A DNA stretch of 10,898 nt from an uncultured Clostridia bacterium (GTDB lineage: Bacteria; Bacillota; Clostridia; Christensenellales; UBA1242). The stretch spans positions 1 through 10,898 of the forward strand of contig CANQRC010000032.1 in NCBI GenBank assembly GCA_947626155.1, written 5' to 3'. Position numbers and translations under genes: made by a program. This document shows positions 1-5,985 of the stretch, in pieces; the first letter of the stretch is position 1, and every line of letters begins with the position of its first letter. The notes below the pieces were generated by a model that ran no database searches, was not told the origin of the DNA, and was given only the letters and a program-made list of their open reading frames with translations.

Positions 1-10
1 GCCCCCTCTA

Positions 11-130
11 TCACCCCGAACATCCCCTGCTGTCATTCTGAACGAAGTGAAGAATCTCTCAACAACCTTGTCACCCCGAACACCTCCCGCTGTCATTCTG
101 ACGCGAAGCGAAGCGGAGAGGAAGAATCTC
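11..130 (+). repeat. Two tandem copies of a short dispersed repeat (period 60)
   Basis: Two units begin with the same TCACCCCGAACA at 11 and 71, exactly 60 bases apart. Each then carries TGTCATTCTGA (31-41 and 91-101), a purine-rich core built from GAAGNG-like words, and the end GAAGAATCTC (at 49-58 and 121-130). The core differs in length: from TGTC to ATCTC is 28 bases in copy 1 and 40 in copy 2. The constant ends can pair weakly (ATTCT with AGAAT). A third copy lies in opposite orientation at 9975-10011. No coding potential is seen. Repeats of this general look occur between genes in many bacterial genomes; I do not know a function. Confidence 0.75.
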
Positions 131-174
131 AAAAACAAAAAACCAATCACATTAAATGATTGGCTTTCTTTTTT
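131..174 (-). terminator. Bidirectional hairpin terminator, probably for rpsU
   Basis: A perfect 7-bp stem, CCAATCA (143-149) with TGATTGG (157-163), encloses a 7-base loop. On the minus strand the stem is followed by a T tract broken by one G (complement of 131-142); on the plus strand it is followed by TTTCTTTTTT (165-174). It lies about 290 bases downstream of the rpsU stop codon, beyond the tandem repeats, and is the first clear intrinsic terminator in that direction. The stem is short and AT-leaning, so its efficiency is uncertain. Confidence 0.6.
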
Positions 175-195
175 AATAAATAGCTCTGCTGCAAG

Positions 196-456
196 ATTCC
201 CAAATATTTGATTTTCTTTTGCTTACTTTTCTTTTCTCCAAGCAATCCGTCTTGTGCTAACAATTCCCAAATATTTGGCTTTCTTTTGCTTACTTTTCTT
301 TTTTCCAAAAATTCAGTCTTGTACTAACAAATTCCCAAATATTTGGCTTTCTTTTGCTTACTTTTCTTTTTTCCAAAAATTCAGTCTTGTACTAACAGAT
401 TCCCAAATACTTGGTTTTCTTTTGCTTACTTTTCTTTTTTCCAAAAGAAAAGTAAG
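196..456. repeat. Four tandem ~68-base repeat units downstream of rpsU
   Basis: Units begin with ATTCCCAAATA at 196, 263, 331 and 399, giving periods of 67, 68 and 68. Units 2 and 3 differ at a single base (the last); unit 1 is more diverged and unit 4 is cut short by a hairpin. Each unit contains a palindrome: CCAAATATTTGG perfect at 267-278 and 335-346, a 10-bp version at 201-210, and a one-pair mismatch version at 403-414. Each also has a pyrimidine-rich block, GCTTACTTTTCTTTTTTCC in units 2-4. There is no unique spacer between units, so this is not a CRISPR array. Short open frames here merely follow the repeats. Confidence 0.85.
425..456 (-). other. Perfect 14-bp hairpin directly after the rpsU stop codon
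   Basis: CTTACTTTTCTTTT (425-438) is the exact reverse complement of AAAAGAAAAGTAAG (443-456), with a 4-base loop. Read in the rpsU direction the loop is GGAA, which fits the stable GNRA tetraloop class. The stem starts at the base immediately after the rpsU TAA (457-459). No T run follows on the minus strand, so it is not a classic intrinsic terminator for rpsU; a 3'-end stabiliser or processing site is possible. The left arm is also the pyrimidine block of the tandem repeat, so the hairpin may simply be the end of that repeat family. Confidence 0.75.
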
Positions 457-639
457 TTAGGCTCTTTTTCTTGCTCTTTTTCTTGCCTGTTCGCTTTTCT
501 TTTTACGAGCAACGCTTGGTTTGTCATAAGCTTCTTTCTTTCTAATGTCGCCAATAATGCCGTCTTTTTGGCATTTTCTTTTAAAACGTTTAAGCGCGCT
601 TTCAAGACTTTCGTTCTCGCCAACCTTAACAGTCGTCAA
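457..639 (-). CDS. rpsU: 30S ribosomal protein bS21
   Basis: This 60-residue basic protein has the bS21 signature: TTVKVGENESLESALKRFKR near the N-terminus, a central RKKEAYDKPSVARKKKSE stretch and an Arg/Lys-rich tail. Family members are usually about 57-70 residues. bS21 binds the 30S subunit near the 3' end of 16S rRNA and supports initiation. I chose the TTG at 637-639 rather than the in-frame ATG at 682-684. The TTG gives the canonical N-terminus and has AAGGTGG eight bases upstream (648-654), whereas the ATG falls inside the spacer of a strong sigma-70-like promoter and would not be transcribed from it. In Bacillus-type genomes rpsU usually follows mtaB on the same strand; here it diverges from rsmE-mtaB, so the cluster has been rearranged. 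It ends directly at a 14-bp hairpin. Confidence 0.95.
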   Translation of the reverse strand: MTTVKVGENESLESALKRFKRKCQKDGIIGDIRKKEAYDKPSVARKKKSEQARKRARKRA

Positions 640-647
640 CCTTCTCA

Positions 648-654
648 CCACCTT
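648..654 (-). promoter_or_regulatory. rpsU ribosome binding site deciding a TTG start
   Basis: The minus strand reads AAGGTGG, eight bases before the TTG at 639. It complements the anti-Shine-Dalgarno sequence and supports TTG as the initiation codon over the ATG 15 codons upstream. Confidence 0.7.
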
Positions 655-674
655 CAAATTAAAATTTCGGAAAG

Positions 675-703
675 ATAATACCATAATAAATGACCAAAGT
701 CAA
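675..703 (-). promoter_or_regulatory. Sigma-70-type promoter of rpsU
   Basis: On the minus strand TTGACT (-35, 698-703) is followed after exactly 17 bases by TATTAT (-10, 675-680). Both hexamers are close to consensus at optimal spacing. Transcription should start near 668, leaving a leader of about 29 bases that includes the ribosome binding site at 648-654. The upstream ATG at 682-684 lies within the promoter spacer. Confidence 0.75.
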
Positions 704-754
704 GCGAAAATGAAAATTTAAGCCACAATTTTTGAAGAAATGCATGAAAATGTT

Positions 755-785
755 TTGCTTTTTCAAGTTTTTGATGTATGATAAT
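755..785 (+). promoter_or_regulatory. Possible rsmE-mtaB promoter
   Basis: TTGCTT (755-760) is followed after 16 bases by TATGAT (777-782), with GATAAT (780-785) as an overlapping alternative -10. Transcription would start around 789-793, giving a very short leader carrying only the ribosome binding site (796-801). The region is AT-rich and chance matches are likely. Confidence 0.35.
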
Positions 786-804
786 ATTGAAATTTGGAGG
801 GATT

Positions 805-1509
805 ATGAGAAGATTTTTCGGCGAAAAAGTAAACGGTCAAATTCAAATCACAGGAGATGAATTCAATCACCTAAAAAATGTTTTGAGGCTTGGCCTTGGC
901 GACCAAGTTATGGTCTATTTGGGTGATGAATATGAATACGCCTGCGAGATAGAACAAATCATCAAAAAATGTGCTTTTTGCAAAATCATTGGTCAAAAAT
1001 TGTGCGAGGGCAACCCACAAAAAAACATTGTGTTGTATCAAGCCCTGCCAAAGCGCGAAAAGTTTGAATTTATTGTTCAAAAAGCCACAGAAATTGGCAT
1101 AACAAAAATTGTTCCTTTCGTGTCAGAGCACGTCATTGCAAAAGTGACTGAAACAAAACTTGAAAGGCTAAAAGCAATTGCAAAAGAGGCGTGCAAACAG
1201 TGCGAAAGGTCTGTTCCTCCTGAAATTGGCGAAGCGCTTGACGTTGCAAAAGTAATTGAAGAATTTGGAAAATATGACATTGTTCTGTTTGCAAATGAAA
1301 GGGCAGACAAGGGCGAAAAACTAAAAAGCCTTGAAAAATATAAAAACATAGCAATCATTGTCGGCTCAGAGGGCGGCTTCTCCTCAAAAGAAAAAGACAA
1401 ATTCATTGACGCTGGCGCAACCGTTGTCAGCCTTGGCAAAAGGATTTATCGCAGCGAAACGGCTTCGGTTGCCATGATGAGTTTGGCATCAATTTTAAGC
1501 GGAAACTAA
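805..1509 (+). CDS. rsmE: 16S rRNA (uracil1498-N3)-methyltransferase RsmE
   Basis: RsmE uses S-adenosylmethionine to methylate N3 of U1498 in helix 44 of 16S rRNA, at the decoding centre of the 30S subunit. The 234-residue product has the family's usual length. An N-terminal PUA-like RNA-binding region (about 1-70, starting MRRFF and including HLKNVLRL) precedes a SPOUT (trefoil-knot) methyltransferase domain. KATEIGI (93-99), GSEGGF (187-192) and the knot motif LGKRIYRSETA (210-220) are visible. The ATG at 805 was chosen over the in-frame ATG at 778 because it has GGAGGG just upstream (796-801) and gives the canonical N-terminus; the earlier ATG overlaps the candidate promoter. One base separates its TAA from mtaB, so the two genes are an operon. 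The pairing matches the dnaJ-prmA-rsmE-mtaB neighbourhood of many Bacillota, but dnaJ and prmA are absent here. Confidence 0.95.
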   Translation: MRRFFGEKVNGQIQITGDEFNHLKNVLRLGLGDQVMVYLGDEYEYACEIEQIIKKCAFCKIIGQKLCEGNPQKNIVLYQALPKREKFEFIVQKATEIGITKIVPFVSEHVIAKVTETKLERLKAIAKEACKQCERSVPPEIGEALDVAKVIEEFGKYDIVLFANERADKGEKLKSLEKYKNIAIIVGSEGGFSSKEKDKFIDAGATVVSLGKRIYRSETASVAMMSLASILSGN

Positions 1510-1510
1510 A

Positions 1511-2749
1511 ATGAAAATATCAGTTCTTACACTTGGATGCAAGGTGAACAAATATGAGAGCGACGCTCTCATTTTTGAACTACAAAACAGAGGATTTGAA
1601 ACAAGCGACAAATTGGAGTTTGCCGATGCTTTTATCATCAACACCTGCGCCGTCACAAATGAGGCAGAGAAAAAATCCAGGCAGATGATTGAGCGCGCAA
1701 GAAAATGCAATCCAAATGCAAAAATCTATATTATGGGATGCGCCAGCCAAAACAGACCAAAACAGTTTGAAAATCACGGCGTCACTTTTTTAATTGGCAC
1801 GGCGGGCAAGAAAAAACTTTTGGACGAACTTGACGCGCAGGGCGAGGAACTTTTTGACCTTCCAGCCGAATATGAGGACAATTTGTATTCTGCGCAATCG
1901 CTTTCGCGCGCATTCATAAAAATTCAGGACGGCTGCAACAACTTTTGCACATATTGCATAATCCCCTATCTTCGCGGCAGAAGCAGGTCAAGAAAAATTG
2001 AGAGCATTGCTGATGAAGTTTCTCGGCTTCCCGAAAGAGTGAAAGAAGTTGTGCTTGTGGGCATAGATGTTTCAGATTTTAGAGAGAACGGCGAAAAGGC
2101 TCTTGGCAAACTGCTTGAAAGCCTTGATAAATTTGATAAGCGCCTGCGCCTCTCGTCCATGGAAGACAATTTGATTGATGAAAACTTTCTAAAAACACTG
2201 AAAAGGCTTAAAAACTTCTGCCCACATTTTCACCTTTCTCTTCAAAGCGGAAGTGACAGTGTGCTTAAAAAAATGAACCGAAAATATTCCACAAAAGACT
2301 TTGAAAAAAGCGTGAATCTTATTCGAAAATACTTCCCAGGTGCCGGCGTCACAACCGACATAATTGTTGGCTTTCCAACCGAAACAGAAGAGGAGTTTGA
2401 CGAGACGCTTAAATTTGTTGAAAAAGTCAAATTTTCACAGTTGCACATATTCCCATATAGCAAGCGCGAAGGAACAGTGGCGGCAAAAATTTATAAAGAT
2501 TTGTCCGGGAAAATTAAGGCCCAAAGGCTGAAAAAACTTGAAGAACTTGGCAAGAAACTTAAAAAGGAATTTGTTGAGCAAAACACAAATGGAAAATTGC
2601 TGATTGAAGAAAATAACGGCGAATATTTTGAGGGTTACACAGAAAATTATATCAAGTGCTACATCAAAGGGAATTATCAAATTGGCGATGTTGTAAGCGT
2701 GAAATTTGAAAAACTTTTCAAAGACGGCGCGCTGGTAAGTTCGCTTTAA
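1511..2749 (+). CDS. mtaB: tRNA (t6A37) methylthiotransferase MtaB
   Basis: MtaB is a radical-SAM enzyme that adds a methylthio group at C2 of N6-threonylcarbamoyladenosine-37 in ANN-decoding tRNAs, giving ms2t6A. The 412-residue product shows three parts. The N-terminal MTTase domain (about 1-95) has Cys10 (TLGCKVN), Cys46 (NTCAVTNEAEKKSRQ) and Cys77 (MGCASQ), the expected ligands of the auxiliary [4Fe-4S] cluster. The radical-SAM domain (about 135-345) has Cys142, Cys146 and Cys149 in GCNNFCTYC and the typical YLRGRSRSR after it. The C-terminal stretch from about 350 resembles a TRAM RNA-binding domain. TLGCKVN and RGRSRSR favour MtaB over the related MiaB and RimO. The ATG lies one base after the rsmE stop with only a weak ribosome binding site (GCGGAAAC), suggesting translational coupling. 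The stop codon overlaps that of the convergent polymerase gene. Confidence 0.95.
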   Translation: MKISVLTLGCKVNKYESDALIFELQNRGFETSDKLEFADAFIINTCAVTNEAEKKSRQMIERARKCNPNAKIYIMGCASQNRPKQFENHGVTFLIGTAGKKKLLDELDAQGEELFDLPAEYEDNLYSAQSLSRAFIKIQDGCNNFCTYCIIPYLRGRSRSRKIESIADEVSRLPERVKEVVLVGIDVSDFRENGEKALGKLLESLDKFDKRLRLSSMEDNLIDENFLKTLKRLKNFCPHFHLSLQSGSDSVLKKMNRKYSTKDFEKSVNLIRKYFPGAGVTTDIIVGFPTETEEEFDETLKFVEKVKFSQLHIFPYSKREGTVAAKIYKDLSGKIKAQRLKKLEELGKKLKKEFVEQNTNGKLLIEENNGEYFEGYTENYIKCYIKGNYQIGDVVSVKFEKLFKDGALVSSL

Positions 2750-2750
2750 A
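2745..2750. other. Shared stop-codon palindrome of two convergent genes
   Basis: TTTAAA supplies TAA for mtaB (2747-2749, plus) and TAA for the polymerase gene (2748-2746, minus). The coding regions overlap by four bases, leaving no intergenic DNA and no terminator hairpin between them. Transcripts from the two sides must therefore overlap or be ended inside coding sequence. Confidence 0.9.
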
Positions 2751-3594
2751 TCTTGTTTCTATTTTGCCCGTGAAAGTCCACCCATGGGCTTTGTTTTGTC
2801 AAAAAATTCTCAAAATTTGAAATATTTATCTCATTTGGCGAAATTTTTCCAAGGTCTTGCCAAGAAATTGGAAAGGAAATTGGCGCATTCTCTCTGGCGC
2901 GAAGCGAATATGGTGCAACACACGTTGCGCCTTTTTTGTTTCTTAAATAATCAACAAAAATCTTGCCGTGCCTTTGGTCTTTTCTTATGTTTGAAGTGAA
3001 AAAATCTTTGTGCTTTGCCTCCAAAAGCAGTGCAATATCCTTTGAAAACTGCCCAAAAAATTCCCAATCTTTCCTTTTTGAAAATGGCACAACAATGTGG
3101 TAGCCTTTCCCTCCGCTGGTCTTCAAATAGGAATTTAGTTTCAGCCCATCCAAAACGCCCTTCAAAAGAAGCACTCCCTCCCTAAGTTTTCCAAGCGTCA
3201 CGTCCTCGCTTGGGTCGAGGTCAAAGACCATGGTGTCCGGCCTGTCCAAAGACGAAACCTTGCTTGCCCAAGTGTGAAATTCCAGCGTGCCCATCTGCGC
3301 CTGAAAAACAAGCTCACGCATATTTGTAATGTAAAAATATTCGTCTTCGTCAACAAAAACGCTCTTCACAAACGCCTTTTCAGTTGTAGGGTGTTTTTTA
3401 AAAAATTTCTCGCCATTTATGTTCTCGTGACACCTCACAACGCTCAAAAGCCTCCTGTCAAGAAAGGGCAACATCAGCGGCGAAATTTTTTGATAATATT
3501 TCACAACATCAATCTTTCTCGTGCCGCTATTTGGAAAAAGAATTTTGTTGGGATTTGTAATTTCAATGTTTTCAATCTTCGTTTTTTCTGTCAT
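2746..3594 (-). CDS. ligD: LigD-type NHEJ polymerase/primase, stand-alone
   Basis: This 282-residue protein is the polymerase (PolDom) part of LigD, an archaeo-eukaryotic-primase-fold enzyme. It fills gaps at broken DNA ends with ribo- or deoxyribonucleotides during NHEJ. Visible motifs are Asp125/Asp127 in FDLDPSE (metal-binding DxD), TSGGKGYHIVVP (159-170, nucleotide binding), Asp215 in FVDYLRN (third acidic residue) and GATCVAPYSLRAR (222-234, the family's APYSLRAR motif). The length fits an isolated polymerase domain. Its ATG (3592-3594) lies inside the 3' end of the ligase gene with a 23-base overlap, and GGAG is placed 7 bases upstream, so translation is likely coupled. In many species this domain is fused to the ligase; here it is a separate polypeptide in a different frame. 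No frameshift signal that would fuse them is apparent. Confidence 0.93.
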   Translation of the reverse strand: MTEKTKIENIEITNPNKILFPNSGTRKIDVVKYYQKISPLMLPFLDRRLLSVVRCHENINGEKFFKKHPTTEKAFVKSVFVDEDEYFYITNMRELVFQAQMGTLEFHTWASKVSSLDRPDTMVFDLDPSEDVTLGKLREGVLLLKGVLDGLKLNSYLKTSGGKGYHIVVPFSKRKDWEFFGQFSKDIALLLEAKHKDFFTSNIRKDQRHGKIFVDYLRNKKGATCVAPYSLRARENAPISFPISWQDLGKISPNEINISNFENFLTKQSPWVDFHGQNRNKI

Positions 3595-5011
3595 GGCTCA
3601 TCTCCAAACAAACGCTCTTTGGCTCTTTATCAAATCTAAGTCCAACAAAACTTGGCTGCCTCAAAATTTTATCCTTTGTAAGTTCTGCAAATTCAATTTC
3701 AGCAACCTCTTTTGGCTGAACCCAAATCACTTTTTCATGAGAAAATTTAGGAAAATTTTCAAAAAAATCAGGTTTTTTCGCAATTTTTTTAAGTTTTTTC
3801 ACAATTTCAACCCTGTTTTTTGAATTGAACCCTGTTCCAACCTTGCCCACATAAACAGGATTTTCGTTCTCAAAATAGCCCAAAATCAACGCGCTTAAAA
3901 TTGGATTTTTCTCTGTTACAACATAGCCGCAAACCACAAATTCCTGCCTATGGCGGCACTTAATTTTCAGCCAAGTTTCGTCCCTTTGCCCGTTATAAGT
4001 TGAGTCAACTTTTTTTGCAACAATCCCCTCCAAATTCATCTTCTTTGCCAACGCGAAACTCTCTTCGCCCTTGCCCAAAACATAACTGCTATTTATCAAA
4101 TTGCCTTTCAAGGAAAGTTGCTCCAAAATCTTTTTTCTTTCAAGCAAATTCTTCTCTCTTATGTCCTCCCCTTGAAAGGCCAAAATGTCAAACACAACAT
4201 AAAAAATCTTGCTGTCGTTCACGCCTATTTCGTCTCTTAAAAGGGAAAAATCACTTCGCCCATTTTCGTCGAAAGCCACAACTTCGCCGTCCAGCACAAA
4301 CGCAAATTTTTCGCTTAACTTTTTCAAATTTTTCACAATTTGAGGAAACTTTTCTGTGTAATCAACATGGTTTCGCGTTTGAAGCACAACCTTTCCATTT
4401 TCGCAGAATGCCAGCATCCTATATCCGTCATATTTTATCTCAAAAAGCCAATTTTTGCCCTTCGGGATCTTCTCGGTCAGAGTTGCAAGTTGAACTTCGC
4501 ACTTTGTAAAAGGGTTTTTTATTTTCTTAATCCTAGGCTCGCTCTTTCCACAGAATTCGTCCTCTGATTTAATCAAGAGCCAATTGTCATCCTTCGTTCT
4601 TAGAAGCGACCACTCGCCTTTAAGTTTTTCGCCAAACAAAACAAATTTGAGATGCCCCTTGTTTAGTCCAAAGTCCATGTCCCAAACAGGAGAATATTTG
4701 CCCTTGTCAAAAATTTGCACAGTGCCTGCGCCATAATTTCCCTTTGGGATGACGCCCTCAAAATTTATGTAATCAAGTGGGTGGTCCTCAACCTTAACCG
4801 CCAGCCTCTTAACCTTTGTGTCATATGAAAAACCTTTTGGCACAGCCCAACTGAGAAGCACCCCGTCATGCTCCAAACGAAAATCATAGTGCTTCGCCCT
4901 TGCTTCATGATATTGCACAACAAATCTATTTTTGCCCTCGTTTTTAACTTTTCCAATAGGTTCATTTGTTTTTTCAAAATTTCTTTTTTTGTTATATTTT
5001 TCTAATTTCAT
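3572..5011 (-). CDS. ligD: NHEJ DNA ligase with 3'-phosphoesterase domain (LigD PE-Lig)
   Basis: This 479-residue protein joins two LigD modules. The N-terminal 3'-phosphoesterase domain (about 25-150) cleans 3' ends. Its His35, His41, Asp43, Arg45, His77 and Tyr81 line up at a constant offset of 7 with the catalytic residues I recall for Pseudomonas LigD (His42, His48, Asp50, Arg52, His84, Tyr88). The C-terminal ATP-dependent ligase domain has the nucleotidyl-lysine motif KYDGYR (193-198, Lys193), EGIVAKK (328-334), WLKIK (347-351) and an OB-fold part with YVGKVGTGF (387-395). All key residues are present, so it should be active. The order PE-Lig then Pol equals that of Pseudomonas LigD, but as two genes. 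The ATG at 5009-5011 has no recognisable ribosome binding site, and no other Met occurs before residue 112. It lies 118 AT-rich bases after ku. Confidence 0.94.
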   Translation of the reverse strand: MKLEKYNKKRNFEKTNEPIGKVKNEGKNRFVVQYHEARAKHYDFRLEHDGVLLSWAVPKGFSYDTKVKRLAVKVEDHPLDYINFEGVIPKGNYGAGTVQIFDKGKYSPVWDMDFGLNKGHLKFVLFGEKLKGEWSLLRTKDDNWLLIKSEDEFCGKSEPRIKKIKNPFTKCEVQLATLTEKIPKGKNWLFEIKYDGYRMLAFCENGKVVLQTRNHVDYTEKFPQIVKNLKKLSEKFAFVLDGEVVAFDENGRSDFSLLRDEIGVNDSKIFYVVFDILAFQGEDIREKNLLERKKILEQLSLKGNLINSSYVLGKGEESFALAKKMNLEGIVAKKVDSTYNGQRDETWLKIKCRHRQEFVVCGYVVTEKNPILSALILGYFENENPVYVGKVGTGFNSKNRVEIVKKLKKIAKKPDFFENFPKFSHEKVIWVQPKEVAEIEFAELTKDKILRQPSFVGLRFDKEPKSVCLEMSHDRKNED

Positions 5012-5129
5012 AATAAAATATTGCGCAAAAAATATAAAAAAATTAAAAAATAATGCATTTTTTGTAATTTTTTATTATTTTTTTGAATTTTTTGTGTTTT
5101 TTTTGATAATTTATATTTTTATTTATATT
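5012..5129. other. Extremely AT-rich ku-ligD spacer
   Basis: Only 11 of 118 bases are G or C by hand count (about 9%). It contains homopolymer runs of A and T and an imperfect AT-only hairpin: AAAAAATTA (5037-5045) pairs with TAATTTTTT (5065-5073) around an AATGCATT centre. Read from ku this hairpin plus the following T-rich tract could weakly terminate transcription, and the same DNA could hold the ligase promoter, but so many TATA-like matches exist that none can be singled out. No Shine-Dalgarno sequence precedes the ligase ATG. Confidence 0.6.
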
Positions 5130-5885
5130 TTATTTTGCCTGTTTTAAACTTTTTTGTAGCGCCTCCATAAGGTTTATTATTTTTGCAGGCTCCGCCTCCT
5201 CTTTCTGCTCAACAATTTCATGCCCAGCAATTTTTCTCTTAATTGCTTTCATTAATTTCTCATTGTATTCGTCTTTATATTTTTCTGGCTTAAACGGCTC
5301 GGTCATTTGGTCTATCAAACTTGTGGCAAGTTCCAACTCTTTCTTCTCTATTTTTGGCAATTTAATCTCAGCGCTTTTTTGAATTTCATCAAAAAAATAC
5401 AATGTGTTCACAAGCATTCTTCCGTCCCTCGCTCTTATCAAAAGCAGTGTCTCCTTTGTCCCAAGCACGGTTTTGGCAATCCCCGCTTTTTTCTTTGTCT
5501 GCATTGCCTCCAAAAGCACGCCATATGCCTTTTCGCCGCCCGTTGGAGTGACATAATAAGCCTTATCAAAATAGATGGGGTCAATTTCGTCCAAATTCAC
5601 AAACTGCTCTATTGTTATGTTCTTGTCTTTCGGCGTCTTTATCTTTTCAAAGTCCTTCTCAGTGAAGATAACATACTTCCCCTTCTCATATTGATAGCCC
5701 TTAACTATGTCCTCGTTTTTAACTTCCTTGTCATCACAATCCACGCAGGTCTTTTTGTATTTCACGCGCGACATTGTGTTTTTCTCAATCATATTGAAGC
5801 CAATATCATTCTCTTTTATGCTTGCGCTCAGCGTGATTGGAATGTAAACAAGGCCAAAAGTGATTGCGCCTTTATAATAAGCCAT
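5130..5885 (-). CDS. ku: Non-homologous end-joining protein Ku
   Basis: Bacterial Ku forms a homodimeric ring on double-strand DNA ends and recruits LigD. The 251-residue product starts with the canonical MAYYKGAITFGLVYIPITLS and contains VKYKKTC, the conserved DIVKGYQYEKGKYV (59-72), YYVTPTGGEKAYGVLLEAM (110-128) and RARDGRMLVNTLYF (151-164), followed by a short C-terminal tail. The length fits a minimal bacterial Ku without a long lysine-rich extension. A CVDC pair at 47-50 lies just before the DIVKGY motif. I chose the ATG at 5883-5885 over one four codons upstream because GGAGGG (5890-5895) sits four bases before it. Ku, the ligase and the polymerase follow in order on one strand, so all NHEJ parts are adjacent. 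A terminator separates ku from rpoC, but I could not identify a clear ku promoter in the remaining 55 bases. Confidence 0.95.
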   Translation of the reverse strand: MAYYKGAITFGLVYIPITLSASIKENDIGFNMIEKNTMSRVKYKKTCVDCDDKEVKNEDIVKGYQYEKGKYVIFTEKDFEKIKTPKDKNITIEQFVNLDEIDPIYFDKAYYVTPTGGEKAYGVLLEAMQTKKKAGIAKTVLGTKETLLLIRARDGRMLVNTLYFFDEIQKSAEIKLPKIEKKELELATSLIDQMTEPFKPEKYKDEYNEKLMKAIKRKIAGHEIVEQKEEAEPAKIINLMEALQKSLKQAK

Positions 5886-5940
5886 AATTCCCTCCAAAAA
5901 CTATTTTTTCCAAAAAAGCGCAAAAAATGAAATAAAAATA

Positions 5941-5970
5941 AAAAAAGACTCGTTTTTTCAAGCCTTTTTT
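5941..5970 (-). terminator. Intrinsic terminator after rpoC
   Basis: The arms 5941-5952 and 5959-5970 form a 12-bp stem (mostly A-T, with G-C pairs and two G-U wobbles) around a six-base loop (AAAAAA in minus-strand sense). On the minus strand the stem runs into a T-rich tract. It starts 15 bases beyond the rpoC stop codon and should end the rpoBC transcript before ku. The plus-strand version also has a T-rich tail, so it may act both ways. Confidence 0.7.
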
Positions 5971-5985
5971 ATAATTTTTTAAATT

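Noticed and set aside
196..456. CRISPR-like array
   Set aside because: Units of about 68 bases abut directly with no unique spacers, and no cas genes are present.
254..678. Two plus-strand open frames of 68 and 111 residues over the tandem repeats and rpsU
   Set aside because: Their sequences repeat with the DNA repeat period, lack ribosome binding sites, and one runs antisense through rpsU.
778..804. Upstream ATG start for rsmE
   Set aside because: It lies on the candidate -10 element and lacks a ribosome binding site, while the ATG at 805 follows GGAGGG and gives the family's MRRFF start.
3572..3594. A AAA AAC slippery heptamer in the ligase/polymerase overlap, suggesting programmed -1 frameshifting to make fused LigD
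   Set aside because: The heptamer is in register with the ligase frame, but the polymerase lies in the +1 frame relative to the ligase, so a -1 slip would not enter it. The polymerase has its own ATG and GGAG site.
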